Part shown: piece after piece, positions 7,503 to 15,721 of the stretch | Position numbering within the stretch: position 1 is the stretch's first letter | Layout of the letters: every line of letters begins with the position of its first letter | Source of the DNA: Candidatus Omnitrophota bacterium | Lineage (GTDB): Bacteria > Ratteibacteria > UBA8468 > B48-G9 > JAFGKM01 | Length of the DNA: 18,142 bases | NCBI GenBank assembly: GCA_023818785.1 | Contig: JAMWCO010000010.1 | Location: 1-18,142 of the forward strand | Reading direction: 5' to 3' | Made by a program: the position numbers and the translations under genes | The notes under the pieces: model-generated | Database searches by the model: none | What the model was told of the DNA's origin: nothing | What the model saw: the letters and a program-made list of their open reading frames with translations, nothing else

Positions 7503-7578
7503 CGGGGCGTGGCCCAGTCCGGTTTAGGGCACCAGAATGGGGTTCTGGGAGTCCTCGGTTCAAATCCGAGCGCCCCGA
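7503..7578 (+). tRNA. tRNA-Pro (anticodon GGG)
   Basis: The cloverleaf folds completely. The acceptor stem CGGGGCG/CGCCCCG (7503-7509 with 7571-7577) is all G-C pairs, with discriminator A7578. The D stem is GCCC/GGGC (7512-7515, 7527-7530). The anticodon stem is CCAGA/TCTGG (7532-7536, 7544-7548) with loop ATGGGGT, giving anticodon GGG at 7539-7541. The variable loop has 5 nt, and the T stem CTCGG/CCGAG (7554-7558, 7566-7570) encloses TTCAAAT. The C1-G72 pair, A73 and G37 are bacterial tRNA-Pro identity features. CCA is not encoded (AGT follows). The gene begins on the base after the acsE-like stop codon, so it probably matures from that mRNA by RNase P cleavage. Confidence 0.95.
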
Positions 7579-7608
7579 AGTTTAGCAATCTACTTTGATA
7601 GTTTGGAT

Positions 7609-7636
7609 TTGTAAAAAATTAAAAAAGCAGTATAAT
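7609..7636 (+). promoter_or_regulatory. Promoter of the nitroreductase gene
   Basis: TTGTAA (7609-7614), 16 bp, then a perfect TATAAT (7631-7636). Initiation would fall at or next to the ATG at 7644. No Shine-Dalgarno is present, so a leaderless mRNA is likely. Confidence 0.6.
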
Positions 7637-7643
7637 TAAAAAT

Positions 7644-8219
7644 ATGGATATTTATGAAATAATTAAAAAAAGAAGAACAATAAGAAGGTTTAAACAAAAA
7701 GAAATACCTTTAGAATTAATTGAAAAATTTATTGATATGGCTCGTATTGCACCAAGTGGAGCAAATATGCAACCAATTGAATATATAATTGTGAATGATA
7801 AAAAAATTGTAGATGATATTTTCCCTTTAACTGGATGGGCTGGATATCTTGGAAAAGATGGACCTCCTCCAGAAGGGAAAAGACCAGTTGCATACATTGT
7901 TGTTTTAGTAAATAAGGATGTAAAATCTCCGACACCAAAACATGATGTAGGCGCAGCAGTTGAAAATATTTTACTTTCAGCAACTTATGAAGGAATTGGA
8001 ACATGTTGGATTGGTTCTATAAATAGAGAAAAATTAAGAGAAATTCTAAAAATACCAGAAAATTACGAAATTGATACAATTGTTGCCTTAGGTTATCCTG
8101 ATGAAGAAAGTTATATTGAAGAATTTACTGGTTCTATAAAATATTGGAGAGATGAAAAAGGTGTTATGCATGTTCCAAAAAGAAATTTAAAAGATATTTT
8201 ACACTATAACAAATTTTGA
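7644..8219 (+). CDS. Nitroreductase family FMN-dependent oxidoreductase
   Basis: The 191-residue protein has the standard nitroreductase layout. An N-terminal IIKKRRTIRRF (6-16) binds the FMN phosphate, and ARIAPSGANMQPIEYIIV (33-50) is the second flavin segment. GAAVENILLSATYEGIGTCWIG forms the dimer-interface helix and flavin loop, and IVALGYPDE closes the core. Such enzymes use NAD(P)H to reduce nitro compounds, quinones or other electrophiles, and the physiological substrate cannot be told from sequence. The gene stands alone between tRNA-Pro and the small membrane protein. Its own promoter sits directly against its ATG. The next gene's -35 box begins two bases after its stop codon, with no terminator between. 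Confidence 0.88.
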   Translation: MDIYEIIKKRRTIRRFKQKEIPLELIEKFIDMARIAPSGANMQPIEYIIVNDKKIVDDIFPLTGWAGYLGKDGPPPEGKRPVAYIVVLVNKDVKSPTPKHDVGAAVENILLSATYEGIGTCWIGSINREKLREILKIPENYEIDTIVALGYPDEESYIEEFTGSIKYWRDEKGVMHVPKRNLKDILHYNKF

Positions 8220-8220
8220 C

Positions 8221-8248
8221 TTGACAATTTTTAAAAATATAGTATAAT
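8221..8248 (+). promoter_or_regulatory. Promoter of the small membrane protein gene
   Basis: TTGACA (8221-8226), 16 bp, TATAAT (8243-8248): both hexamers are perfect. Initiation near 8255 gives a leader of about 36 bases. Confidence 0.7.
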
Positions 8249-8273
8249 TTATCCTTAAAAAATTTATCTGGAG

Positions 8274-8284
8274 AAAGGAGGTGA
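8274..8284 (+). promoter_or_regulatory. Unusually long Shine-Dalgarno sequence
   Basis: AAAGGAGGTGA is complementary over 11 bases to the 3' end of the 16S rRNA encoded about 1.8 kb downstream (TCACCTCCTTT, around 10129-10139). It is much stronger than the usual AAGGA seen before other genes here. It lies six bases before the ATG at 8291. Confidence 0.8.
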
Positions 8285-8290
8285 GAAAAG

Positions 8291-8491
8291 ATGGCAGAAA
8301 AGAAACAAAATCCAGCAGCAGTAGTTATTCTGATAATAATAATTCTGGTGGCGTTGTTTTTCATAATTAAACAGGCAATGCCAAAGAAAGCTCCAGCAGT
8401 TCCACCGCCACCAGCAGGAATGGAAGTACCACCACCTCCACCTGAAGGAGAAGTACCACCACCTCCACCACCTGAGGGACCAGCAAAGTAA
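8291..8491 (+). CDS. Small single-pass membrane protein with poly-proline tail
   Basis: This 66-residue protein has no family I recognise. A short charged N-terminus (MAEKKQN) is followed by one membrane helix at about residues 8-27 (PAAVVILIIIILVALFFIIK). The tail has repeated proline runs: VPPPPAGMEVPPPPPEG, then EVPPPPPPEGPAK. The tail repeats are visible in DNA as near-identical GAAGTACCACCACCTCCACC units, and their translation would need EF-P-type help at the proline runs. A perfect promoter and an 11-base Shine-Dalgarno imply high expression. The reading frame is real rather than chance: hydrophobic and Pro-rich segments are sharply separated and initiation signals are strong. The 16S promoter starts five bases after the stop, with no terminator between, so read-through into the rRNA gene is expected. 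A role in membrane scaffolding is possible but unproven. Confidence 0.75.
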   Translation: MAEKKQNPAAVVILIIIILVALFFIIKQAMPKKAPAVPPPPAGMEVPPPPPEGEVPPPPPPEGPAK

Positions 8492-8495
8492 TCTC

Positions 8496-8525
8496 TTGAC
8501 AGGTGGTAAAATTGGTGGGTATAAT
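8496..8525 (+). promoter_or_regulatory. 16S rRNA promoter
   Basis: TTGACA (8496-8501) and TATAAT (8520-8525) are both perfect, with an 18-bp spacer. Initiation is expected near 8532, about 39 bases before the mature 16S 5' end. Confidence 0.8.
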
Positions 8526-8535
8526 ATTTTAAAAA

Positions 8536-8547
8536 GTTCTTTGAAAA
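8536..8547 (+). promoter_or_regulatory. boxA-like antitermination element
   Basis: GTTCTTTGAAAA in the 16S leader resembles the boxA element that recruits Nus antitermination factors in rRNA operons. It lies just after the predicted start site. The match is by eye only. Confidence 0.5.
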
Positions 8548-8561
8548 TTTGGGGTATCCTA
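8543..8561 (+). ncRNA. 16S processing stem, 5' arm
   Basis: GAAAATTTGGGGTATCCTA pairs perfectly over 19 bp with 10160-10178. It brackets the mature 16S as an RNase III-type processing stem. The stem closes on the 3' side of the 16S itself, not further downstream, so 16S is excised without any linked rRNA. Confidence 0.85.
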
Positions 8562-8570
8562 AATCTTTTC

Positions 8571-10138
<1,568 letters not shown>

Positions 10139-10159
10139 TCTAATGGAGAAAAAATTTTG

Positions 10160-10178
10160 TAGGATACCCCAAATTTTC
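10160..10178 (+). ncRNA. 16S processing stem, 3' arm
   Basis: TAGGATACCCCAAATTTTC is the exact reverse complement of 8543-8561. It begins about 21 bases after the mature 3' end and completes the 19-bp processing stem. Confidence 0.85.
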
Positions 10179-10289
10179 TTTTTAATTTTTTAAAAAAATA
10201 TAAATTTTTTATCTTCTAACCTTTTCTTCTACCAATCAAAATCAGAAAATTTTTATTTGGAAAGATAATTGTTTTCAGTTTTATGTAAG

Positions 10290-10307
10290 AAGAGATGGAA
10301 ATCTTTT
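10290..10307 (+). terminator. Weak AU-rich hairpin between 16S and dnaJ
   Basis: AAGAGAT-GGAA-ATCTTTT forms a 7-bp stem with one G-U pair and a GGAA (GNRA-type) loop, followed by a pyrimidine-rich TCTCTTT. It is the only hairpin near the 16S 3' flank that resembles a terminator, and it is weak. The rest of 10179-10362 is AT-rich with nothing I can assign. Confidence 0.2.
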
Positions 10308-10319
10308 TCTCTTTATAAA

Positions 10320-10349
10320 ATGACAAATAAAATGTAAAATAATTATAAT
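10320..10349 (+). promoter_or_regulatory. Candidate dnaJ promoter
   Basis: ATGACA (10320-10325), 18 bp, then TATAAT (10344-10349). Initiation near 10356 would fall inside the Shine-Dalgarno AAGGAG (10352-10357), so either the start is unusually early or dnaJ also depends on read-through from the 16S unit. No CIRCE-type inverted repeat is visible. Confidence 0.4.
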
Positions 10350-10362
10350 TTAAGGAGAAGTT

Positions 10363-11487
10363 ATGAATGAGAAAAAGGATTATTACGAAATTTTAGGAGT
10401 TTCAAAAGATGCATCAATTGAGGAAATAAAAAAAGCATATAGAGATCTTGCTTTAAAATATCATCCTGATAGAAATCCTGGAAATAAAGAAGCAGAAGAA
10501 AAGTTTAAAGAAATAACAGAAGCATATGAAGTATTATCAGATCCAGAAAAAAGGAAAATATATGATACTTATGGACATGCTGGTTTTGGGCCAACTGGAT
10601 TTGATTGGACACAAGATTTTTCAAGAGTAAGAATGGATTTTTCTGATATTTTTGGAGATATTTTTAGTGATTTTTTTGAAGATATTTTTGGTTCTGATTT
10701 TACAAGAAAAACTAAGACAAGAAAAGTTCAAAAGGGTTCTGACCTTGAATATAGAATTTATATTAATTTAAAAGAGGCAGCAACTGGTACAGAAAAATAT
10801 ATAAATATTTCAAGATTTGATGAATGTCCTATCTGTAATGGTAGTGGAAGTAAAACAAAAAAAGGGAGAATTACTTGTTCTACTTGCGGTGGGAAAGGAC
10901 AAGTTATAAAAAGTTCTGGATTTATTACAATTTCTCAGACATGCCCAAAATGTAAAGGAGAAGGAGAAGTTTTATCTGACCCCTGTTCAAATTGTAGAGG
11001 TACAGGAAGAGTAAGAAATATGCATAAAATACTTGTAAAAATTCCTGTAGGTATTGAAAATGGGATGAGTTTAAGATTAAAAGGTGAAGGAGATATTGGA
11101 CCAAACAAAGGAGAAAGAGGCGACTTATATGTTACAGTTTTTATTGAAAAAGACCCATTATTTGAAAGAAAAGAAGAAAATATATATTTAGAAGTTCCAA
11201 TTACTATTACGCAAGCAGTTTTAGGAGATGAAATTGAAGTCCCTACTTTAACAGGAAAAATAAAATTAAAAATACCACCAGGAACACAGAATGGAGACCT
11301 TTTAAGATTAAGGAATATGGGTATGCCTAAGTTAAATGGATATGGAAAAGGAGATATGATTGTAAAAATTAAAGTTTTGATACCAAAAAAATTATCAAGA
11401 CAGCAACAAATTTTATATCAACAAATTAAAGAAACAGAAAATAAAGATGATTATCCTGAAATAAAAAAATTTAAAGAAAGACTATGA
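10363..11487 (+). CDS. dnaJ: Chaperone DnaJ (Hsp40, type I)
   Basis: DnaJ stimulates the ATPase of DnaK and delivers unfolded substrates to it. The 374-residue protein has every class I domain. The J domain (about 6-70) has HPD at 34-36. A short Gly/Phe-type linker is unusually rich in Asp and Phe (SDIFGDIFSDFFEDIFGSDF). The zinc domain has four CxxCxGxG repeats (Cys155/158, 172/175, 194/197, 208/211), all intact. The C-terminal substrate-binding domains run from about 218, with LRLKGEGDIGPNKGERGDLYV. The start is supported by AAGGAG five bases upstream. DnaK and GrpE genes are not adjacent. The gene overlaps cutA by four bases (ATGA), so dnaJ heads a short operon with two metabolic genes. 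Confidence 0.95.
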   Translation: MNEKKDYYEILGVSKDASIEEIKKAYRDLALKYHPDRNPGNKEAEEKFKEITEAYEVLSDPEKRKIYDTYGHAGFGPTGFDWTQDFSRVRMDFSDIFGDIFSDFFEDIFGSDFTRKTKTRKVQKGSDLEYRIYINLKEAATGTEKYINISRFDECPICNGSGSKTKKGRITCSTCGGKGQVIKSSGFITISQTCPKCKGEGEVLSDPCSNCRGTGRVRNMHKILVKIPVGIENGMSLRLKGEGDIGPNKGERGDLYVTVFIEKDPLFERKEENIYLEVPITITQAVLGDEIEVPTLTGKIKLKIPPGTQNGDLLRLRNMGMPKLNGYGKGDMIVKIKVLIPKKLSRQQQILYQQIKETENKDDYPEIKKFKERL

Positions 11488-11807
11488 AATTTATCCAAAT
11501 AATTACAACTTGTCCTGATAAGAAAAGATGTAAAAATATTATAAAAAAAATATTAAATGAAAAACTTGCCTCCTGTTGCCAAATAATTGGACCTATTGAA
11601 AGTCATTACTGGTGGGAAAATAGAATTGAGAAAAGTAAAGAATGGATAATATTTATTAAATGCAAAAAAGAAAATTATAAAAAAATTGAGAAGAAAATAA
11701 AACAAGAGCATCCATACAAAATTCCTGAAATAATATCTTTTGAAATCTCCAATTTAAGCAATGAGTATTCAAATTATTTATCCCAAACAGAAATGGAGAA
11801 AAAATGA
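11484..11807 (+). CDS. cutA: CutA-like divalent cation tolerance protein
   Basis: The 107-residue protein matches the small trimeric CutA1 family. It has an N-terminal beta strand (MKFIQIITTCPDK), KILNEKLASCCQIIGPIESHYWW in the middle (22-44), IEKSKEWIIFIKC, and EHPYKIPEIISFEISN near the C-terminus (75-90). The family is linked to copper/divalent cation tolerance in Escherichia coli, but its biochemical function is still uncertain. It overlaps dnaJ and the following hydrolase gene by four bases each (ATGA at both junctions), so the three are translationally coupled. No metal-transport genes are nearby. Confidence 0.88.
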   Translation: MKFIQIITTCPDKKRCKNIIKKILNEKLASCCQIIGPIESHYWWENRIEKSKEWIIFIKCKKENYKKIEKKIKQEHPYKIPEIISFEISNLSNEYSNYLSQTEMEKK

Positions 11808-12607
11808 AATTTTTAAGATTTAGTATAAATGGAGAAGAAAAATATGGTATTTTAGAAAATAATAAAATTTATACTATAAACTGGATACCTTTTGAAGATA
11901 AGTTTAAAGAAACTAATGAAATTTATGATATTGATGAAATTGAATTTTTACCACCTATTTATCCACCAAATATTATTGCTCTTGGTCTTAATTATAAAGA
12001 ACACGCAGAAGAAGGATGGGAAGAAGTTCCTGAATATCCGATTATATTTTTAAAAGCAACAACTTCTTTAACTGGTCATTTATCTCCTATAATTTTACCA
12101 AAACAAGCACCAAACCAAGTTGATTATGAATGTGAACTTGTAATTGTTATTGGTAAAAAATGTAAAAATGTTAAAGATGATAATGCAAAAAATTATATAT
12201 TTGGTTATACATGTGGAAATGATGTTAGTGCAAGAGATTGTCAATTGGTAAAAGACAAACAATGGGCAAGAGGAAAATCATTTGATACATTTTGTCCAAT
12301 TGGGCCATGGATTGAAACAGAAATTGAGCCAACAAATCTAAATATAAAAACAATTTTGAACGGAAAGATTATGCAAGATTCAAATACTTCCAAGATGATA
12401 TTTAACCCATATAGGATTGTAAGTTATTTGTCAGAACAGATGACACTTTTACCAGGAACAATTATTTTAACGGGAACTCCTTCTGGTGTTGGATATGCAA
12501 GAAAACCACCTGTATTTTTAAAAGAAGGAGATATAGTAGAAATTGAAATAGAAGGGATTGGGATACTGAAAAATTTTGTTATTAAAGAAGAGATAAAAAA
12601 TATCTAA
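11804..12607 (+). CDS. Fumarylacetoacetate hydrolase family protein
   Basis: This family cleaves C-C bonds, or decarboxylates or isomerises beta-keto acids, using a divalent metal. The 267-residue protein has a small N-terminal domain (1-50) and the conserved catalytic domain. Family motifs are IIALGLNYKEHAEE (58-70), PKQAPNQVDYECELVIVIGK (99-118) with the Glu-x-Glu metal ligands Glu109/Glu111, and GNDVSARD (138-145) with Asp140. They continue through GKSFDTFCPIGPW and the late LLPGTIILTGTPSGVG. The pattern is closest to the broad FAHD1-like group (acylpyruvases, oxaloacetate decarboxylases and aromatic meta-pathway hydrolases). No aromatic-degradation genes are nearby, so a housekeeping keto-acid role is the more likely inference. 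It overlaps cutA by four bases. Confidence 0.88.
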   Translation: MKFLRFSINGEEKYGILENNKIYTINWIPFEDKFKETNEIYDIDEIEFLPPIYPPNIIALGLNYKEHAEEGWEEVPEYPIIFLKATTSLTGHLSPIILPKQAPNQVDYECELVIVIGKKCKNVKDDNAKNYIFGYTCGNDVSARDCQLVKDKQWARGKSFDTFCPIGPWIETEIEPTNLNIKTILNGKIMQDSNTSKMIFNPYRIVSYLSEQMTLLPGTIILTGTPSGVGYARKPPVFLKEGDIVEIEIEGIGILKNFVIKEEIKNI

Positions 12608-12611
12608 ATAT

Positions 12612-13502
12612 TTAACTTTCTCTTCTTTTATCCTGTTTTTCTGTTGCTCTTTTTTTATATTCAGAATATGTAACAAGAGAAAATTCTTTTTTTATTTTTT
12701 CAATTGATAAATTCTTATCAATCGTTTCTATAGTAAAGATTGCTTCATCTCCAAATGTTTCTATTTTTATTCTATCTTTATATTTTTTAATTATCTTGTT
12801 TACTTTATCTCCTTGATAATCCCAGTGGAAAACCTCTTTATTTAAATTAATATCTGTCCATACCCAATATGAAAATCTATCTGTTTTTTTAAGCCATTTA
12901 CCCGTGATATCTATTATTCCTGAAGTTAAAGACCAAATCCCTGCAACTATAAAAACTTGATATAAAAGTGAAATAGAATTTAATATTTTCCCTGCTGGAT
13001 AAGCAGATGAAAAAACAAGTAATTTTGCTCCATTGTCAACCTGATATTTTAAATCATAATGCCAGTTGGCATCAAAACATATAAAAGCACCTATTTTACC
13101 AAATTCTGTGTTAATAGGTAATTGCTCTTTTCTTCCCGGATATATACCTCTTTCAAGTTCTTCTTCTGTTGGATGAATTTTATCATATTTACCAACTATC
13201 TCTCCTTTTCTATTTACAAAAAAACATCTATTGTAGATTTTTTTATCTTCAATATCATAACTTGAACCTGCTATCCAGGTATGCGTTTTTCTGCTGATAT
13301 ATTTTAAAAAATCTTTTATTTTTTCATATTCATTTATATCATTTTTTTTAAGGTCTACATAAGCAAAAGTTTCAGGCAATACAACAAAATCTGGTTTTAT
13401 ATTTTGTATTTCTTTAAAAATATTCTGAATATAATTTAAATTATCTTCAATCTTTTCTATCTTTCTATATTCACAAGCCATTGAAACTGCCACCACTCTC
13501 AT
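12612..13502 (-). CDS. Carbon-nitrogen hydrolase (nitrilase superfamily)
   Basis: The superfamily hydrolyses amide or nitrile bonds by a Glu-Lys-Cys triad. All three residues are visible: Glu44 in VVLPETF, Lys108 in GKYDKIHP and Cys142 in GAFICFDANW. I chose the start at 13502 because AAAAGGAG (13515-13508) lies five bases before it. An in-frame ATG at 13526 lacks such a site and would add MIFQKGES. The product has 296 residues, typical of single-domain members. The C-terminal part (residues after about 215, with VFHWDYQGDK) is less conserved, and the substrate cannot be assigned. It ends four bases from the stop of the convergent hydrolase gene. Confidence 0.87.
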   Translation of the reverse strand: MRVVAVSMACEYRKIEKIEDNLNYIQNIFKEIQNIKPDFVVLPETFAYVDLKKNDINEYEKIKDFLKYISRKTHTWIAGSSYDIEDKKIYNRCFFVNRKGEIVGKYDKIHPTEEELERGIYPGRKEQLPINTEFGKIGAFICFDANWHYDLKYQVDNGAKLLVFSSAYPAGKILNSISLLYQVFIVAGIWSLTSGIIDITGKWLKKTDRFSYWVWTDINLNKEVFHWDYQGDKVNKIIKKYKDRIKIETFGDEAIFTIETIDKNLSIEKIKKEFSLVTYSEYKKRATEKQDKRRES

Positions 13503-13916
13503 ACTTTCTCCTTTTTGAAAAATCATAAATATTTACTAAACTCTGTTTATATTTAATTTACAATTTTTCACTTTTCCCTGTCAAACTAAATTCTATTTCT
13601 ATTATCATTATACACTACAAATTTTTGTCAAAATTTTTGGCAAGTTTCTTTTCAAATTATTTAATTTTATAGTTGGCAAAAAATAAATTATGAAACCTCT
13701 TAAAATGAGTTTTTGTTGATTTTTTATAAAATATTGAAGAATTATTTGAAATTTGTCTGTATTTGCGGCGTTCAGTAGGGATTTACACGATATGTTAATT
13801 TGTATTTTTCTTTCACTTTTTTCATTCCATTTTTTATTCTGCCAAATTTTGCACATTCTTTGAGAAAAAATTTTTTAAAAAAATAAAAAATGGTAAAATT
13901 AAATAGGAGAGATAAA
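13503..13916. other. AT-rich intergenic region between divergent genes
   Basis: This 414-base gap is the longest non-genic stretch. It holds a likely minus-strand promoter near the nitrilase gene and a weak candidate for dnaX (TTGAGA at 13860-13865, 18 bp, TAAAAA at 13884-13889). A further TATAAT on the minus strand (13612-13607) has no -35 at a workable distance. A patch at about 13755-13793 (GCGGCGTTCAGTAGGG and flanks) is less AT-rich than its surroundings. A reverse open frame of 82 codons (13608-13856) has no ribosome-binding site and is dominated by Lys, Ile and Asn. I do not call it a gene. Confidence 0.6.
13555..13584 (-). promoter_or_regulatory. Promoter of the nitrilase-family gene
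   Basis: On the minus strand TTGACA (13584-13579) is followed after 18 bp by TAAATT (13560-13555), a four-of-six match to the -10. Initiation near 13548 would give a leader of about 46 bases. Confidence 0.4.
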
Positions 13917-15422
13917 ATGTATAAGGTACTTGCAAGAAAATATAGACCACAAACATTTGAAGAAGTATGTGGACAAAAAGAGATTATAGAAATTTTAAAA
14001 AGGTCATTACAAACAAAAAAAGTTGCGCATGCTTATCTTTTTGCTGGTCCAAGAGGAGTTGGGAAAACAACATTGGCAAGAATATTCGCAAAAGGTTTAA
14101 ATTGTCTGGAAGGGCCAACTCCTATACCATGTAATAAATGTGATAATTGTATAGAAATAACAAATAGTTCTTCCCTTGATGTTCTTGAGATTGATGGTGC
14201 TTCAAATAGAGGGATTGATGAAATAAGAAATATAAGAGAAAATGTAAATCTTCTACCTGCTAAATCAAGATTTAAAATTTATATAATTGATGAAGTTCAT
14301 ATGTTAACAAATGAAGCATTTAATGCTTTATTAAAGACACTTGAGGAACCACCTTCATATATAAAATTCTTCTTTGCAACAACTGCTCCTGAAAAAATAC
14401 CTCCTACTATAATTTCAAGGTGTCAAAGATTTAATCTAAAACCATTGAAAAAAGAAGAAGTTAGAAAAAAAATTATAGAAATATGTGAAAAAGAAAATAT
14501 AAAAATAGAAGAAAAAGCAATAGATGAAATATATGATTTTTGTGAAGGTTCATTAAGAGATGCAATAAGTTTACTGGAACAGTTAGTTATATTTTCTGAT
14601 GAAAAAATAAAATATGATGATGTGAGAAATTTGCTTGGATTACCAGAAGAAGAATGTATAGAGAAAATTTTAAAAGAGATAAGGAATAAAAATTATATTG
14701 CAACTATTGAATCTTTTCATTATCTTATCTCTGAAGGGAAAGACCCTGTTTTAATTCTTGAAGGAATGATAAGAAAGATTAAGGAAATAATTACAATGAA
14801 AGTAAAGAATAAAATAACTGATTTAAATATTGAATTTTTTAATCATTTTAAAAATCTTGAAATTGAAAAGATATTTGAAGGAGTAAATTATATTATTGAA
14901 TTTAAAGACAGGATTAGGAAAGAAAGAGAACCAATTTTAATGTGTGAAATATTACTCCTTAAGTTAACCCAATTGTGGGGCCAAGAAAAAGATTATGAAA
15001 GTAAAAAAATTATAGAAGAAATCCCAGAAACAATATTTGATTTTAAGGAAGAAAATGAAAAATCAAGCCAAAAAGATGCAATAGAAGAATTAAAATATAA
15101 GGATTTTAACTGGGAAGAAATTTTAAAAGAAATAAAAAAAATAAAGCCAACCTTAGAGGCTGCTTTAAGAGAAGGGAAATTAGTAAAAATAGAAGGAGAA
15201 AACATATACTTATCTTTTGAAAAAAAATTTAGTTTTCATAAATCAATGATTGAAAAACCACAAAATAAAATAAAAATAGAAAAAATAATTTTTGACTATA
15301 CTGGAAAAAATTATAAAATAATTCCTGTTTTAAACGAAAATAATGAGTCAATTTTAGAAAATCCGGAGATAAAAAAAATAATAGAATTTTTTAATGGAGA
15401 AATAATTCAAGTGGAGGAATAA
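13917..15422 (+). CDS. dnaX: DNA polymerase III subunits gamma/tau
   Basis: DnaX is the motor of the clamp loader that places the beta clamp on primed DNA. The start at 13917 has AGGAGA six bases upstream and yields MYKVLARKYRPQTFEEVCGQ, the universal N-terminus. An in-frame ATG at 13890 lacks a site. The 501-residue protein has Walker A GPRGVGKT (44-51) and a zinc module Cys63/72/75/78. It also has DE at 125-126 (IIDEVHML), sensor 1 FFFATTAPEK, the arginine finger in SRC (167-169) and GSLRDAISLLEQ of sensor 2. The C-terminal ~130 residues are Lys/Glu-rich and could serve as a tau-like tail. No obvious slippery frameshift site was identified for making gamma. Downstream ybaB starts after one base. 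Confidence 0.95.
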   Translation: MYKVLARKYRPQTFEEVCGQKEIIEILKRSLQTKKVAHAYLFAGPRGVGKTTLARIFAKGLNCLEGPTPIPCNKCDNCIEITNSSSLDVLEIDGASNRGIDEIRNIRENVNLLPAKSRFKIYIIDEVHMLTNEAFNALLKTLEEPPSYIKFFFATTAPEKIPPTIISRCQRFNLKPLKKEEVRKKIIEICEKENIKIEEKAIDEIYDFCEGSLRDAISLLEQLVIFSDEKIKYDDVRNLLGLPEEECIEKILKEIRNKNYIATIESFHYLISEGKDPVLILEGMIRKIKEIITMKVKNKITDLNIEFFNHFKNLEIEKIFEGVNYIIEFKDRIRKEREPILMCEILLLKLTQLWGQEKDYESKKIIEEIPETIFDFKEENEKSSQKDAIEELKYKDFNWEEILKEIKKIKPTLEAALREGKLVKIEGENIYLSFEKKFSFHKSMIEKPQNKIKIEKIIFDYTGKNYKIIPVLNENNESILENPEIKKIIEFFNGEIIQVEE

Positions 15423-15423
15423 A

Positions 15424-15720
15424 ATGGGAATATTTGATAATTTAAAGCAGATATCTCAATTAAGACAACAGGCAACACAATTTCAAAAACTACTTTCATC
15501 AAAAATAGTTGAAGTTTCATCTCCTAAGAATGAAATAAAATTGAAAATAAATGGGAGAATGGAAATTCTAAATATTGAAATTTCTGAAAATATTCTCAAA
15601 CCAGAAAATAAAAATTATATTGAAAAACTTATTAAAAAAACATTCCAAGATGCACAGAGAGAAGTAGAAAAGATAATCGCAAATGAAATAAAATCAGCAA
15701 TGGGTTCTTTCCCATTTTAA
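15424..15720 (+). CDS. ybaB: YbaB/EbfC family nucleoid-associated protein
   Basis: This small dimeric DNA-binding protein has 98 residues and is almost always encoded between dnaX and recR, as here. The layout is typical: an N-terminal helix rich in Gln and Leu (LKQISQLRQQATQFQKLL), a central beta region (VEVSSPKNEIKLKINGRMEILNIEI), and a C-terminal helix (YIEKLIKKTFQDAQREVEKII) ending in a Gly/Phe/Pro tail. The GGAGG at 15413-15417 is inside the end of dnaX, seven bases before this start. The usual helix-end motif has somewhat more glycine and methionine, but the family assignment is firm because of context. It probably binds DNA and modulates nucleoid structure. Confidence 0.9.
   Translation: MGIFDNLKQISQLRQQATQFQKLLSSKIVEVSSPKNEIKLKINGRMEILNIEISENILKPENKNYIEKLIKKTFQDAQREVEKIIANEIKSAMGSFPF
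15699..15716 (+). promoter_or_regulatory. Hairpin at the ybaB-recR junction
   Basis: AATGGG-TTCTTT-CCCATT is a perfect 6-bp inverted repeat with a 6-base loop, inside the last codons of ybaB and just before the recR ATG at 15722. The adjacent CCATTTTAAAATGG (15712-15725) is a perfect palindrome across the recR start. It could be chance coding sequence or could affect recR translation. Confidence 0.3.
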
Positions 15721-15721
15721 A

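Noticed and set aside
7652..8004. Two minus-strand frames of 81 and 91 codons
   Set aside because: Shadows of the nitroreductase gene, whose motifs are unmistakable. No start signals on the minus strand.
8405..8480. CCACCACCTCCACC repeats considered as a repeat element or minisatellite
   Set aside because: They are explained by codons of the poly-proline tail of the 66-residue protein.
10179..10260. T-runs and A/T inverted stretches after the 16S considered as an intrinsic terminator
   Set aside because: The stems are A-T only and the T-runs are not positioned after a GC-containing hairpin. Nothing stronger than the weak hairpin at 10290-10307 was found.
13607..13631. TTGACA and TATAAT on the minus strand in the nitrilase upstream region
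   Set aside because: The spacer is only 13 bp, too short for a working sigma-70 promoter. The pair at 13584-13555 is better placed.
13608..13856. An 82-codon minus-strand frame in the long intergenic gap
   Set aside because: No Shine-Dalgarno or promoter at its start, biased Lys/Ile/Asn composition typical of AT-rich noncoding DNA, and no recognisable motif. The GC-richer patch inside it is reported separately.
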